NCBI RefSeq assembly: GCF_001038455.1
Contig: NZ_LDUY01000015.1
Span: 1-36,336, forward strand
Direction: 5' to 3'
Length of the DNA: 36,336 nt
Source of the DNA: Fructobacillus sp. EFB-N1
GTDB taxonomy: Bacteria; Bacillota; Bacilli; Lactobacillales; Lactobacillaceae
The notes below the pieces were generated by a model. The model ran no database searches. It was not told where the DNA came from and saw only the letters and a list, made by a program, of their open reading frames with translations. A program made the translations under genes and the position numbers. Numbering within the stretch: the stretch's first letter is position 1; each line of letters opens with the position of its first letter. This document shows, piece by piece, positions 7,678-15,639 of the stretch.

Positions 7678-8109
7678 ATTAACATCACTGATACCGAACA
7701 AGCGGTTATGCGGATTATTTGGACGAAGAAACGGGCAACGGGTCGTGAAATTGTTGAAGAAGCTCAGTTATCGCATGACTGGTCAGCTTCAACCATTAAA
7801 ACGCTCATTCGGCGTTTGACAGATAAGGACATGATTGCAGTCGACAAATCAGAAAAGGTCTTTACCTACGTACCGGTTGTAGCTGAAAACGAGGCAACCG
7901 ACTATAACGCGAACCGGTTCTTTGATTCTGTTTGTGATGCCTATAAGGGGACGCTCTTAACGGCACTCATCAAAAAAGAACCATTGAGTAAAACGGATAT
8001 TCAAAATATCCGGGCGATATTAGATGAACGCGAAGCAAGTGCTCCGGACCAGGTTGCTTGTCATTGCCTTCATGAAGATGATGATTCTTGTGCAATGGCC
8101 CATCATTAA
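7678..8109 (+). CDS. copY: CopY-family copper-responsive repressor, apparent non-AUG start
   Basis: BlaI/MecI-like winged-helix repressor with a C-terminal metal site. The ideal RBS GGAGG (7662-7666) is followed by the in-frame codons ATT-ATC-ATT (7672-7680) and no ATG, GTG or TTG until 7708; an in-frame TGA lies at 7657. Starting at ATT 7678 gives 143 residues beginning NITDTEQAVMRIIW after the initiator, the usual CopY N-terminus. Starting at ATG 7708 (133 residues) would cut the first helix and has no RBS. The C-terminus is CHC-LHEDDDS-CAM-AHH, a variant of the family's CxCx4CxC copper/zinc site with a longer gap and Met for the last Cys. It heads copY-cupA-MBD-copA and represses it through the cop boxes. 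Function is firm; the exact start is uncertain. Confidence 0.85.
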   Translation: MNITDTEQAVMRIIWTKKRATGREIVEEAQLSHDWSASTIKTLIRRLTDKDMIAVDKSEKVFTYVPVVAENEATDYNANRFFDSVCDAYKGTLLTALIKKEPLSKTDIQNIRAILDEREASAPDQVACHCLHEDDDSCAMAHH

Positions 8110-8167
8110 AACAAAGACTGACGAACTAACAGGCGGTGTTCACAAAAACAAAAATCGGGAGTATTTT

Positions 8168-8539
8168 ATGGATAAAATTTTGATTATGCTGGCTGGTCTA
8201 GCGGCAATCGCCTTTATTATTTGGTGGTTCTTTGGTCAACATAAGGTTGAGAGTGCAGAAGCGACTCTTGATGACAACCAGCAAACGATTGACATTCATG
8301 TCGACGGTGGTTATTCACCTGAGCATATTGTTTTGAAGCAGGGAGTGCCAGCGACCTTGAATTTCACTCGCACCGATCCTTCTGGATGTTTGGATCACGT
8401 GGTATTTACTGATTTTGGCATTAACCAAGAGTTGCCACAGGGACAAAAAGTGTCGCTAAAAATTAATACTGCCCAACCAGGTCAATACCAATGGGCTTGT
8501 GGCATGGATATGTTCCATGGCCAGATAACTGTGGAATAA
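8168..8539 (+). CDS. cupA: CupA-like membrane-anchored Cu(I) chaperone (cupredoxin fold)
   Basis: 123 residues from the ATG at 8168 (RBS CGGGAG, 6-nt gap). One N-terminal membrane helix (about 3-22) is followed by a cupredoxin-like domain. Cu(I)-type ligands are C74 in PSGCLD and C111, M113, M115 in ACGMDM. This matches the pneumococcal CupA arrangement, in which a membrane-bound chaperone passes Cu(I) to CopA; the copY-cupA-copA order is also as in Streptococcus pneumoniae. No lipobox is present, so anchoring is by the helix. A longer in-frame extension to 8024 overlaps copY, has no RBS and is rejected. Confidence 0.85.
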   Translation: MDKILIMLAGLAAIAFIIWWFFGQHKVESAEATLDDNQQTIDIHVDGGYSPEHIVLKQGVPATLNFTRTDPSGCLDHVVFTDFGINQELPQGQKVSLKINTAQPGQYQWACGMDMFHGQITVE

Positions 8540-8593
8540 AATTTTTCATATCAATATAAAATTAATAAGTTTACTTATAAAAAGGAGATAATC

Positions 8594-8863
8594 ATGGCAG
8601 AAAAAGTAGAACAAACAGTCACAGTTGACGGACAATACCAACCAAACGTGGTGACTTTCCAAAAAGGAGATCAAGCAACCTTAACTTTTAAGCGCGTCAG
8701 CGAAAGTGGTTGTTTAGACACTGTTCAGTCACATGATTTTGGCTTCCAATCAAAGTTGCCATTAAACGAAGAAATCAGTTTTACCATCCCAACTGACCAG
8801 GCCGGCGAATTTGAATTTGCTTGTGGCATGAACATGGTCAAGGGAAAGGTCATCGTTCAATAG
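8594..8863 (+). CDS. Soluble CupA-like cupredoxin domain, detached CopA metal-binding domain
   Basis: An 89-residue protein without a signal or membrane segment, preceded by AAAGGAG with good spacing. It is a paralogue of the soluble part of the upstream CupA: SGCLD with C40, [10 protein letters not shown], and ACGMNM with C77, M79, M81. In pneumococcal CopA a domain of this kind forms the N-terminus of the ATPase. Here CopA starts directly with its membrane region 29 bp downstream, in another frame with its own RBS. The simplest reading is that the ATPase's metal-binding domain is a separate polypeptide delivering Cu(I) in the cytosol (inference). Confidence 0.82.
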   Translation: MAEKVEQTVTVDGQYQPNVVTFQKGDQATLTFKRVSESGCLDTVQSHDFGFQSKLPLNEEISFTIPTDQAGEFEFACGMNMVKGKVIVQ

Positions 8864-8892
8864 GTTCAAAGGGTTTAAGAGGTAAAGAACAA

Positions 8893-10839
8893 ATGCAAAA
8901 ATTGACAACCAGTCGGCGCTTTATTATTGCTTTGATTTTTTCAGTGCCGATGCTTGTTAAGATGGTTTTGATGCCCTTTGGTTTTCACTTGCCGGGTGGC
9001 ACCATTACAGAATTTGGGCTGACGACGATTGTCATGGCGGTTTCTGCTGCACCATTTTTGAAGTCATCCTGGTCATCCTTTAAGAAGCACCATTCCAACA
9101 TGGATACCCTTGTGGCGATTGGGACAATGACGGCTTACCTATATAGTATTTATGCAATGACTGTTGGACAGCCAGTCTTCTTCGAAGGAGCGGCCTTGGT
9201 CGTAACCTTTATCCTGTTAGGACAAGTTTTTGAGGAACGGATGCGTAAAAATGCTTCCAGTGCCGTTGAAAAGTTGTTAGACCTTCAGGCGAAGAATGCT
9301 ATCGTCATTCGCGATGGGCAAGAAGTCACAATTCCATTAGGCCAAGTAGTCACTGGCGACTTAATCAAAGTCTTACCTGGACAAAAAATTGCCGTGGATG
9401 GGACCATTGTTGATGGTCAGTCAACGGTTGATGAGTCAATGGTAACTGGGGAAAGTATGGCAGTCGAGAAAAGGGCGGGCGATGCCGTCATTGGTGCAAC
9501 CATCAACACCAATGGTTCCTTTGTCTTTAAGGCCGATAAAATTGGTGAAGAAACAATGCTTTCTCAGATTGTGGAGATGGTGAAAAAGGCTCAAACCAGT
9601 CGGGCACCAATTCAGAATTTGACGGACCGGGTTTCGAGTATCTTTGTGCCGGTTGTCTTGATTCTGGCGATTGCGACCTTCTTGATTTGGTACGTCTTCC
9701 TTGGCTCCGCCTTGTCAACGGCGTTGGTCTTCGCTATTTCAATTTTAGTAATCGCTTGTCCTTGTGCATTGGGTCTGGCGACACCAACCGCCCTGATGGT
9801 TGGTACTGGCTTGAGTGCAAAGCACTGTATCTTAATTAAGAACGGTGAAGTACTGGAAGCCGTGAACCAAGTGAAGACGGTTATCTTTGATAAGACTGGG
9901 ACGATTACGGTTGGTCAACCAGTCGTGACTGATGTTATCGGTCCGGAAACAAAGATTATGACTTTGGCTGGGCAATTGGAAAAGAATTCAGAACATCCTT
10001 TGGCAATCGCCGTATTGGATTATGCTGAAAAATTAGGTTTGAATAACCAAGAGAGTGCGAAGAATTTTGCAGCGATTGAGGGACAGGGTGTTACAGGCGA
10101 AGTGAACGGTCAAACGGTCTTTGTTGGGAATACCCGGTTATTGGCCGAGCGCCAAATTGATCCTGACTTGCAAAAGAAGATGCAAGAATTACAGGCCGAA
10201 GCCAAAACCGTGGTCTTAGTTGGTGAAGCAGAGCGTGTGATTGGTTTGATTGCGATTCAAGATGCACCAAAGGCCAGCTCGAAGAAGGCGATTGCTGACT
10301 TGAAGGCACGTGGATTGAAGACCGTTATGCTGACTGGTGACAACCAATTGGTAGCAGAGGCAATTGCTGACCAAGTTGGTATCGACCAGGTGATTGCGGA
10401 AGTGATGCCAAACAATAAGGCGGATCATGTTCTGGCCTTCCAGCAAGAAGGTGCTGTTGCCTTTGTTGGTGATGGAATCAATGATGCACCGGCACTTTCA
10501 ACTGCCAGCGTCGGGATTGCAATGGGGTCTGGAACAGATGTTGCCATCGAATCTGGGGATATTATCCTAGTTAAGAACGATTTGCAGGATGTGGCGACAG
10601 CCATTGAGTTGAGTGCCAAAATCTTTAATCGGATTAAGCTGAACTTATTTTGGGCCTTTATTTATAACGTCTTGGGTATTCCCGTTGCAACGGGTCTCTT
10701 CTATGGCATCGGCTTTATTCTAAGTCCTGAATTAGCCGGGCTCGCCATGGCCTTTAGTTCGTTATCGGTTGTAACAAGTTCACTGCTATTAAACAGAACA
10801 AGGTTAAAAACTTTAACTGCCAAGAAATCTGTGGCATAA
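8893..10839 (+). CDS. copA: Copper-exporting P1B-type ATPase lacking an N-terminal metal-binding domain
   Basis: 648 residues from the ATG at 8893 (RBS AAGAGGT, 9-nt gap). The 24-residue extension to TTG 8821 is a frame-shifted reading of the preceding gene and is rejected. Motifs: TGES near 184 (actuator), CPC at 289-291 in the sixth helix (Cu-type), DKTGT with phosphorylated D333, SEHPLA, MLTGDN, and GDGIND near 526. It exports Cu(I) from the cytoplasm. The first residues lead straight into the first helix, with no CxxC heavy-metal-associated domain or cupredoxin domain. It is the last gene of the cop operon and is followed by a strong terminator. Confidence 0.93.
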   Translation: MQKLTTSRRFIIALIFSVPMLVKMVLMPFGFHLPGGTITEFGLTTIVMAVSAAPFLKSSWSSFKKHHSNMDTLVAIGTMTAYLYSIYAMTVGQPVFFEGAALVVTFILLGQVFEERMRKNASSAVEKLLDLQAKNAIVIRDGQEVTIPLGQVVTGDLIKVLPGQKIAVDGTIVDGQSTVDESMVTGESMAVEKRAGDAVIGATINTNGSFVFKADKIGEETMLSQIVEMVKKAQTSRAPIQNLTDRVSSIFVPVVLILAIATFLIWYVFLGSALSTALVFAISILVIACPCALGLATPTALMVGTGLSAKHCILIKNGEVLEAVNQVKTVIFDKTGTITVGQPVVTDVIGPETKIMTLAGQLEKNSEHPLAIAVLDYAEKLGLNNQESAKNFAAIEGQGVTGEVNGQTVFVGNTRLLAERQIDPDLQKKMQELQAEAKTVVLVGEAERVIGLIAIQDAPKASSKKAIADLKARGLKTVMLTGDNQLVAEAIADQVGIDQVIAEVMPNNKADHVLAFQQEGAVAFVGDGINDAPALSTASVGIAMGSGTDVAIESGDIILVKNDLQDVATAIELSAKIFNRIKLNLFWAFIYNVLGIPVATGLFYGIGFILSPELAGLAMAFSSLSVVTSSLLLNRTRLKTLTAKKSVA

Positions 10840-10844
10840 AAATT

Positions 10845-10878
10845 AGGATGGTCATCGCTGAGATGACCATCCTTTTTT
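10845..10878 (+). terminator. Terminator of the copper operon
   Basis: AGGATGGTCATC (10845-10856) pairs perfectly with GATGACCATCCT (10862-10873), followed by a T run. Confidence 0.92.
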
Positions 10879-10918
10879 GCCTTTTTTTTATTTTTATGGC
10901 TACTTTTTTGTTTGGTAG

Positions 10919-10943
10919 ATGAACCCTAAAATTCGGGGTTCAT
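10919..10943. other. Isolated hairpin between copA and padR
   Basis: ATGAACCC (10919-10926) pairs with GGGTTCAT (10936-10943). No T tract follows on either strand, so it is not a standard terminator. It lies upstream of the padR promoter; its role is unknown. Confidence 0.4.
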
Positions 10944-10983
10944 ATCATTTTCAACCGTTTTTTTCTAAGTTGGTTTGAAAGCC

Positions 10984-11011
10984 TTGCCTTTTTTTGAAAT
11001 GGGTGTATAGT
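10984..11011 (+). promoter_or_regulatory. Promoter of the padR operon
   Basis: TTGCCT (10984-10989), a 16-bp spacer and TATAGT (11006-11011). The inverted repeat at 11025-11052 lies just past the predicted start site. Confidence 0.55.
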
Positions 11012-11024
11012 AATTTCGGTTGAT

Positions 11025-11052
11025 AAGTCGAAACGACCTGTCATTTCGACTT
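11025..11052. promoter_or_regulatory. Inverted repeat, candidate PadR operator
   Basis: AAGTCGAAA-N10-TTTCGACTT is a perfect 9-bp dyad at the start of the padR transcript. PadR repressors commonly autoregulate through such dyads. The same sequence would also form an RNA hairpin. Confidence 0.6.
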
Positions 11053-11084
11053 GTTAAAGGAAATTCATTAAAAGGAGGCTGTTG

Positions 11085-11627
11085 ATGTACGATCTGTTGA
11101 TTTTATCAATGTTGAGTTCACGAGACATGTCGGGCTATAAGCTCGCCATTGTTTTAGGCTCGACAGTGGTACCCAGACGCAAGATATCAAATGGTGTTCT
11201 ATACCCAGTTTTAAATCGGATGGAAAAGGCCGGTTTCATTCAAAGTGTCGACGGGAATGTCCGGAATTCAAAAATCTTTCATATTACCGAGTTAGGCCAC
11301 GAGCGACTAATCGAATTAATCAACGAGCCGGTCGCCCAGGATGCCAATCGTGATAATTCCTATCATTTTAAGTTCCGGTCCTTTTCGTATTTGGCAAAAG
11401 ATAAGAAAATAGAAATTTTAACCGATTATCGCAATGCCATTTTAACGGACCGTAATGTTTACCAGGACTTGTCCACGCACTATCGAAAAGAGACAAAAGA
11501 TCACCCCGAGCGGGCTGATTTTTACCGATGGGGGCTGAAAACAATTACCTTAAAGGATAACCTGGCGCTAGCCAAGCTGGCCTGGATTGATGAATCTCTG
11601 CAAGAATTAAAGGAGAAGAAAGCATGA
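11085..11627 (+). CDS. PadR-family transcriptional regulator
   Basis: 180 residues from the ATG at 11085 (AAAGGAGG with 6-nt gap; the in-frame TTG at 11082 is less well placed). An N-terminal winged helix has the PadR hallmarks: SGYKLAIVLG, ISNGVLYPVLNRMEKAGFI and ITELGHERL. The C-terminal half is an extended helical dimerization domain of the longer, Vir-type PadR subgroup. Its stop overlaps the start of the efflux pump (ATGA), so the two are translationally coupled. Likely a repressor of its own operon, relieved by a toxic compound exported by the pump. Confidence 0.88.
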   Translation: MYDLLILSMLSSRDMSGYKLAIVLGSTVVPRRKISNGVLYPVLNRMEKAGFIQSVDGNVRNSKIFHITELGHERLIELINEPVAQDANRDNSYHFKFRSFSYLAKDKKIEILTDYRNAILTDRNVYQDLSTHYRKETKDHPERADFYRWGLKTITLKDNLALAKLAWIDESLQELKEKKA

Positions 11628-13183
11628 ATAATACAAACGAGCGCTCGACGAAGCGCTGGTGGGCACTCTTAGCCTTATCTTTGGGTGTCTTCATGGGCTT
11701 GTTGGACGTGAATATCGTCAATGTTGCCTTGCCAACGATGGTGAAGAGCTTTCATACGACTTTCAGTAACGTTCAATGGGTCATTAGTGCCTATACCATT
11801 TCATATGCTGTCGTGATTTTAGTTTTGTCAAAATTGGCCGATATGTATGGTCGCAAGAAGATGTTTTTGACATGTATGATCATCTTCGTGGTTGCTTCCG
11901 GAGTGAACGGATTAGCACCAAGCTTGTTAGTCTTGGACATCGGCCGTGCCGTTCAAGCCTTTGGTGGTGGTGGATTGATGACCATCTCAATGGCTTTGGT
12001 CGCTTCCATTTTTGAAGGAAAGGAACGTGGCTTTGCCATGGGAATTCTAGGTTCTGTGATGGGACTTTCAACGGTTTCCGGTCCTTTGATTGGTGGTATC
12101 TTGTCTGAGGCCTTTGGTTGGCCAGCCATTTTCTACGTTAATGTGCCAATTGGTATTTTTGCAGCCATCTTAGTTTGTTTGACGGTAGCAGAAACACCAA
12201 GTTATGGTCAGGGACAAAAGATTGACTTTGCGGGTATGCTTCTTTCAGCTGTTGCCATCTTTTCAGCCGTCTTTGGTTTAATTCAAAAGGAAGATAACCC
12301 ACATTTGGCTTGGACGAGTCCTAAAATTGCGCTGTGGTTGCTAGCTGCAGCTGTCTTATTGGCAATCTTTATCTTTGTTGAATTGAAGATTGACAAGCCA
12401 ATGATGAATCTAGCACTCTTTAAGAACAAGAACTTTGTCGGAGCGGTTTTTGTTGCCTTTGCATTAGGGTCCGCTATTTATTCAAACAACGTTTTCTTGA
12501 CGTCTTTGATGCAAAACTATATGGGTTATTCAGCCTTTAGTACGGGTGTCCGTCAGATTCCATTAACGATGTGGGCGCTTTTTCTTGGCCCAGTGACGGG
12601 TTACTTGAGTAGCAAGTTTTCAACGCGGAAGCTGATTTCTGGCTCATTGTTATTGTCTGCCTTGTCTTTCTTGGCCTTCTTAAACGCAATGACAACCAAG
12701 TTAGCTTATACTGATTTGCTCGTGCCAATGGCTTTGTTGGGAATTTCAAACGCTTTGATTAACCCATTGTTGAATACTGCCGGTTTGGCCGGTGCCAAGC
12801 CAGAAGAAATCGGGATGACGTCTGGTTTGATTAACGTCTTCCGTCAATTGGGTGTTTCTTTTGGTGTCGTCATCCTTGGTTTGTCACAAACGAACCAGTA
12901 TGACAACTATTTGAACAACCACATGACCTTTACGGGTGTTCCGACAGAAGTTCTCGCTGCCATTAAGCATGCCTTAATCGATGCCGGTCCATTTGCCAGC
13001 CAAGCTTTTGTGACCAGTGCTAAGATGACGCACTTACCATTCCACTCGACATTGAAGGCCGTGACTGATAACGCCTTCTTTGCCGGCATGCGTGGTGTGA
13101 CGGTTGCTTCACTTTTGATTACTGCTGTTGGTGGTGTTTTGGCTTTCTGCTTGTTGCAAGATCCTGCTAAAAAAGAAAACTAG
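11624..13183 (+). CDS. MFS multidrug efflux transporter, DHA2 (14-helix) family
   Basis: 519 residues with about 14 membrane segments. LDVNIVNVALP near residue 27 is motif D1, KLADMYGRKKMF is motif A, and GLSTVSGPLIGGILSE is the antiporter motif C. Proton-coupled export of a drug or toxic metabolite is the family role. It overlaps padR by 4 nt, with a DUF2316 gene following after 21 bp, and all share one promoter. This is a second DHA2 pump in the window, longer than the TetR-linked one. Confidence 0.9.
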   Translation: MNNTNERSTKRWWALLALSLGVFMGLLDVNIVNVALPTMVKSFHTTFSNVQWVISAYTISYAVVILVLSKLADMYGRKKMFLTCMIIFVVASGVNGLAPSLLVLDIGRAVQAFGGGGLMTISMALVASIFEGKERGFAMGILGSVMGLSTVSGPLIGGILSEAFGWPAIFYVNVPIGIFAAILVCLTVAETPSYGQGQKIDFAGMLLSAVAIFSAVFGLIQKEDNPHLAWTSPKIALWLLAAAVLLAIFIFVELKIDKPMMNLALFKNKNFVGAVFVAFALGSAIYSNNVFLTSLMQNYMGYSAFSTGVRQIPLTMWALFLGPVTGYLSSKFSTRKLISGSLLLSALSFLAFLNAMTTKLAYTDLLVPMALLGISNALINPLLNTAGLAGAKPEEIGMTSGLINVFRQLGVSFGVVILGLSQTNQYDNYLNNHMTFTGVPTEVLAAIKHALIDAGPFASQAFVTSAKMTHLPFHSTLKAVTDNAFFAGMRGVTVASLLITAVGGVLAFCLLQDPAKKEN

Positions 13184-13204
13184 GAAAAATCAGGAGGGGA
13201 TTTG

Positions 13205-13510
13205 ATGTCATTAACAGTAGATGAGCAAGTCGCCACACGGGCAGAATTGCAGAAAAATTTTGCGATTCTGAATTGGTCGGTTGACCGGGTTGCGGCTGCA
13301 TTGCAAACAACGCCGGAACACTTACAAGCTGTTTTGTCGCTGGAATCGGCCTATATTGAAGAACCCTGGATTTTAAAGCGCTTTTTAGAAGAAAAAATTC
13401 GCTTAGCAGGTCGAGAACCGGTGCCGTTTACGGCCCTTATTGGTAATCCTGAAGATTATTGGTTTTTGAAACAACGTCGCATTCAAAGTGGTATTCTTGC
13501 CACTCAATAA
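13205..13510 (+). CDS. DUF2316 family protein
   Basis: A 101-residue protein that I place in DUF2316 by its pattern: a helical N-terminal segment resembling a helix-turn-helix (LNWSVDRVAAALQTTPEHLQ) followed by EEPWILKRFLEEKI, EPVPFTAL and the DYWFL block. No biochemical role is known. AGGAGG lies 7 nt before the ATG at 13205; the in-frame TTG at 13202 is less likely. Co-transcribed with the PadR-controlled pump and ended by a strong terminator, so a role linked to efflux or stress is possible but unproven. Confidence 0.8.
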   Translation: MSLTVDEQVATRAELQKNFAILNWSVDRVAAALQTTPEHLQAVLSLESAYIEEPWILKRFLEEKIRLAGREPVPFTALIGNPEDYWFLKQRRIQSGILATQ

Positions 13511-13512
13511 GT

Positions 13513-13557
13513 AAAAAAAGGCCAGCACTCAGATTTTGAGTGCTGGCCTTTTTTTAA
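13513..13557. terminator. Bidirectional terminator
   Basis: A long perfect stem with GGCCAGCACTCA on the left arm and its complement on the right around a short AT-rich loop, with A and T runs at the two ends. It separates the DUF2316 gene from the convergent small membrane protein. Confidence 0.93.
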
Positions 13558-13931
13558 TTTTTATGAGTGTGCCATTCGAGTAGGTATACTAGTGCCGCCG
13601 GCAGCAAGATTACTGCGATGAAGACTGGGTAAACGCTGACACTATTTTGTGTTGCCATTTGCCAATCGATTTCTTGCTGGTAAAGAAAATTACCCGAAAA
13701 GGCAAAGAGCCCAGTTAAAATCATGGTCATCAACTTGAAGTAGCGGGGACGAACCAAGTTATCGTTTTCGCTATTTTTCTGTAGTGGCAAAAGGGCAATT
13801 GCCACGGTAGCAACAAAAAGGCTAAAGGCCAAATTATACTCGATTGGACTGAGGTGCCTGGATAAGCCTGTCAACGCTAAGGGTATTAATGCCAGTAGGA
13901 ACAGTGGATTTCTTTTTTGATTTTTAAACAA
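13554..13931 (-). CDS. Hypothetical membrane protein with four predicted helices
   Basis: 125 residues with hydrophobic stretches at about 10-24, 33-49, 67-82 and 99-117, and charged tails. I do not recognise the family. The start is TTG at 13931, supported by AAGGAGAAG (13937-13945) with about 8-nt spacing. An extended -10 promoter lies upstream on the same strand. It is monocistronic. Function unknown; no catalytic motif is visible. Confidence 0.7.
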   Translation of the reverse strand: MFKNQKRNPLFLLALIPLALTGLSRHLSPIEYNLAFSLFVATVAIALLPLQKNSENDNLVRPRYFKLMTMILTGLFAFSGNFLYQQEIDWQMATQNSVSVYPVFIAVILLPAALVYLLEWHTHKN

Positions 13932-13975
13932 GTAATCTTCTCCTTAATTTTTTACTTCTCTTGAATCCAGGTACG

Positions 13976-14005
13976 ATTTTAACATGATTGCTCAACGAAA
14001 TGCAA
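13976..14005 (-). promoter_or_regulatory. Promoter of the small membrane protein gene
   Basis: On the minus strand: TTGCAT (14000-14005), an 18-bp spacer, and TAAAAT (13976-13981) with a TGn extension. Confidence 0.5.
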
Positions 14006-14173
14006 AGTCAACAAAATAACAATTGTACTGTGGCTGGATAAGAGGAAAATGGCGGTGGGTGATGACCTTGACCCCTTTAATGGGTGGAAGGAAGGTAGGG
14101 AACCGATCACTGATTTTATGAAGAAACTATGAAAGGGAGATTACAGCTGTCAAAAAATAATTAAAAATTAATG

Positions 14174-14230
14174 TTGCTATTTTGACAAAGCGTTGTATAA
14201 TTCAATTAAGGAAATGGCCGGCCGTTTCCT
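14174..14230 (+). promoter_or_regulatory. Promoter and 22-bp palindrome of the 46-codon gene
   Basis: TATAAT (14196-14201) with TTGCTA (14174-14179) at 16 bp; a TTGACA at 14182 is too close to serve this -10. A near-perfect 22-bp palindrome at 14209-14230 (AGGAAA arms around GGCCGGCC) covers the predicted transcript start. It could be an operator or a stable 5' hairpin on the mRNA. Confidence 0.6.
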
Positions 14231-14260
14231 AAAAGGATTAAGTTCTTGGAGGTACTGTCT

Positions 14261-14401
14261 ATGAAGAACAAGTTTTCTCTGAACACAAAGATGATGTTGG
14301 GCAAAAACTCAGCAATCGTAAACAATTCCTTGGCAAACGCCAAATCCTTGCAGGCATCGTTCTTTATGAAACGTGAGGCCAACTTGGTCAGTCCAGGTTA
14401 G
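14261..14401 (+). CDS. Small basic protein of 46 residues, unknown
   Basis: Too short for ordinary gene calling but with complete expression signals: TTGGAGG RBS (14246-14252) 8 nt before the ATG, a promoter upstream and a GC-rich terminator at 14469-14499. The sequence begins MKNKFSLNTKMMLGK, has an Asn/Ser/Ala-rich middle, then FFMKRE, and ends NLVSPG. It has seven Lys/Arg against one Glu, no cysteine and no clear membrane helix or leader cleavage motif. I do not recognise the family. Possibilities include a small regulatory or secreted peptide, or a coding part of a dual-function RNA; none is proven. Confidence 0.6.
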   Translation: MKNKFSLNTKMMLGKNSAIVNNSLANAKSLQASFFMKREANLVSPG

Positions 14402-14468
14402 GATGGAAGCGAAGTCACAAAAAATTCATCCTACAACAAGTTAAAATCTTGCAGTCGTATGGACTGTG

Positions 14469-14500
14469 CCCCGAAAGGCCTACACTTTCGGGGTTTTTTA
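14469..14500 (+). terminator. Terminator of the 46-codon gene
   Basis: CCCCGAAAG (14469-14477) pairs with CTTTCGGGG (14485-14493), followed by six Ts. A smaller hairpin CAGTC-GTATG-GACTG (14452-14466) precedes it. Confidence 0.9.
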
Positions 14501-14717
14501 GTGCTTAAAACTCAGCTGGACCATGGCGATTTTTTGGTTAAAAGAGCAAAAACCGATTTAGATGGACGGTTAGATTTCATAATTAGTGGGTACAATTGAA
14601 ACTGATTGTTTGAAAGGTCTTTTTTGAGTAAAAGTATCTATTTACCTAGGAATATGATAGCATAGTGGTGTTTTATTAGTCTTGATGAAGAAAAGATGAG
14701 AAGGAGTCTTTGAGACG

Positions 14718-15556
14718 ATGAAGAAAGATGGCCACACGCACACGCGCTTGTCACACCACGGAAGTCAGGAACCCCTTGATTTATATCTTGAACGAGCAAT
14801 CGAACTTGGTTTTACCGATTATGTGGTGACGGAGCATGCGCCCTTACCAGAGAGCTTTTTAGCTACTTATGCCGGACCGAGAAGTCAGGATGATGACTCG
14901 GCCATGCTTGCCAGTGAACTGGTCGCTTACAAAGAAGAAGTTGCTCGAGTGAAAGAAAAATACGGGGAAAAAATCCGTATCCATCAGGGATTTGAGGTTG
15001 ATTACTTACCGGGATACGAGGCTGAAACGCAGGCCTTTTTGCAAGAAAATGCTGACTGGATTGATGAAATTGTCCTATCGGTGCATTTTTTGGAAAATGA
15101 TTATGGTTTGATTGGACCGATTGATTACGATCCCGACCAGTTAAAACGTTTTTTTCAACGGGATTACAGGATCCGCAGGCCTTATTTAACAAGTACTTAA
15201 CTGCAGTTCAGCAAAGTATTGATTTTGACACGGGTTTGTCAACACCAGTTCGGATTGGTCATATTACATTGATTCGTAAGTTTCAAAAGTATTTTGACTT
15301 TCCTGGTTTTGACCAGGAAAACCAACAGAAAATCACTGCTATTTTGACGAGCATTCTAGAAAAGGGTTATGAATTAGACGTCAACGCCGCGGGTTTGCGC
15401 AAAGAATTTTGTGGTGAAAGCTATCCAAATTCAACAATTTTACGTCAGGCTGTTGATTTACAGGTGCCGATGACCTATGGATCAGATGCCCACGAGGTGG
15501 CCGATTTAGGCCTGGTCTATAACGAATTGTCGGCGATTATTAATGAAAAACAATGA
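14718..15556 (+). pseudogene. hisK: PHP-family histidinol-phosphatase, frame broken at a T7 run
   Basis: Hydrolyses histidinol phosphate, the step missing from the his operon downstream. The first part (14718-15200) has DGHTHTRLSHHGS, TEHAP, HQGFEVDYLPG and SVHFL. The rest of the domain (RIGHITL, LDVNAAGLR and YGSDAH metal-binding motifs) continues in the -1 frame to 15556. The frames join cleanly at seven Ts, 15149-15155: one more T, or a -1 slip on T-TTT-TTT, gives KRFFSTGLQDPQALF and a 279-residue protein of normal family length. AAGGAG lies 11 nt before the ATG. Possible explanations are a real mutation, a sequencing error, or recoding by polymerase slippage or -1 frameshifting. Without recoding the product stops at 160 residues and lacks several metal ligands. 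Confidence 0.85.
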
Positions 15557-15596
15557 GGATGTTTATTATTTGATTAAAAAATAATGATAAAAAGTA

Positions 15597-15624
15597 TTGA
15601 GAAAGGAAAATAAAGTTATAGAAT
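15597..15624 (+). promoter_or_regulatory. Promoter of the his operon
   Basis: TTGAGA (15597-15602), a 16-bp spacer and TAGAAT (15619-15624), placed so that the transcript begins at the T-box leader. Confidence 0.5.
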
Positions 15625-15639
15625 GAAAATAACTTAATA

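Noticed and set aside
8024-8167. Upstream extension of cupA by 48 codons
   Set aside because: Overlaps copY in another frame and has no RBS; ATG 8168 gives a 123-residue protein with family-like ligand positions.
14049-14132. 27-codon frame (MAVGDDLDPFNGW...) with AGAGGA just upstream
   Set aside because: RBS too close to the ATG, no promoter or terminator, no recognisable family; could be a gene remnant but cannot be supported.
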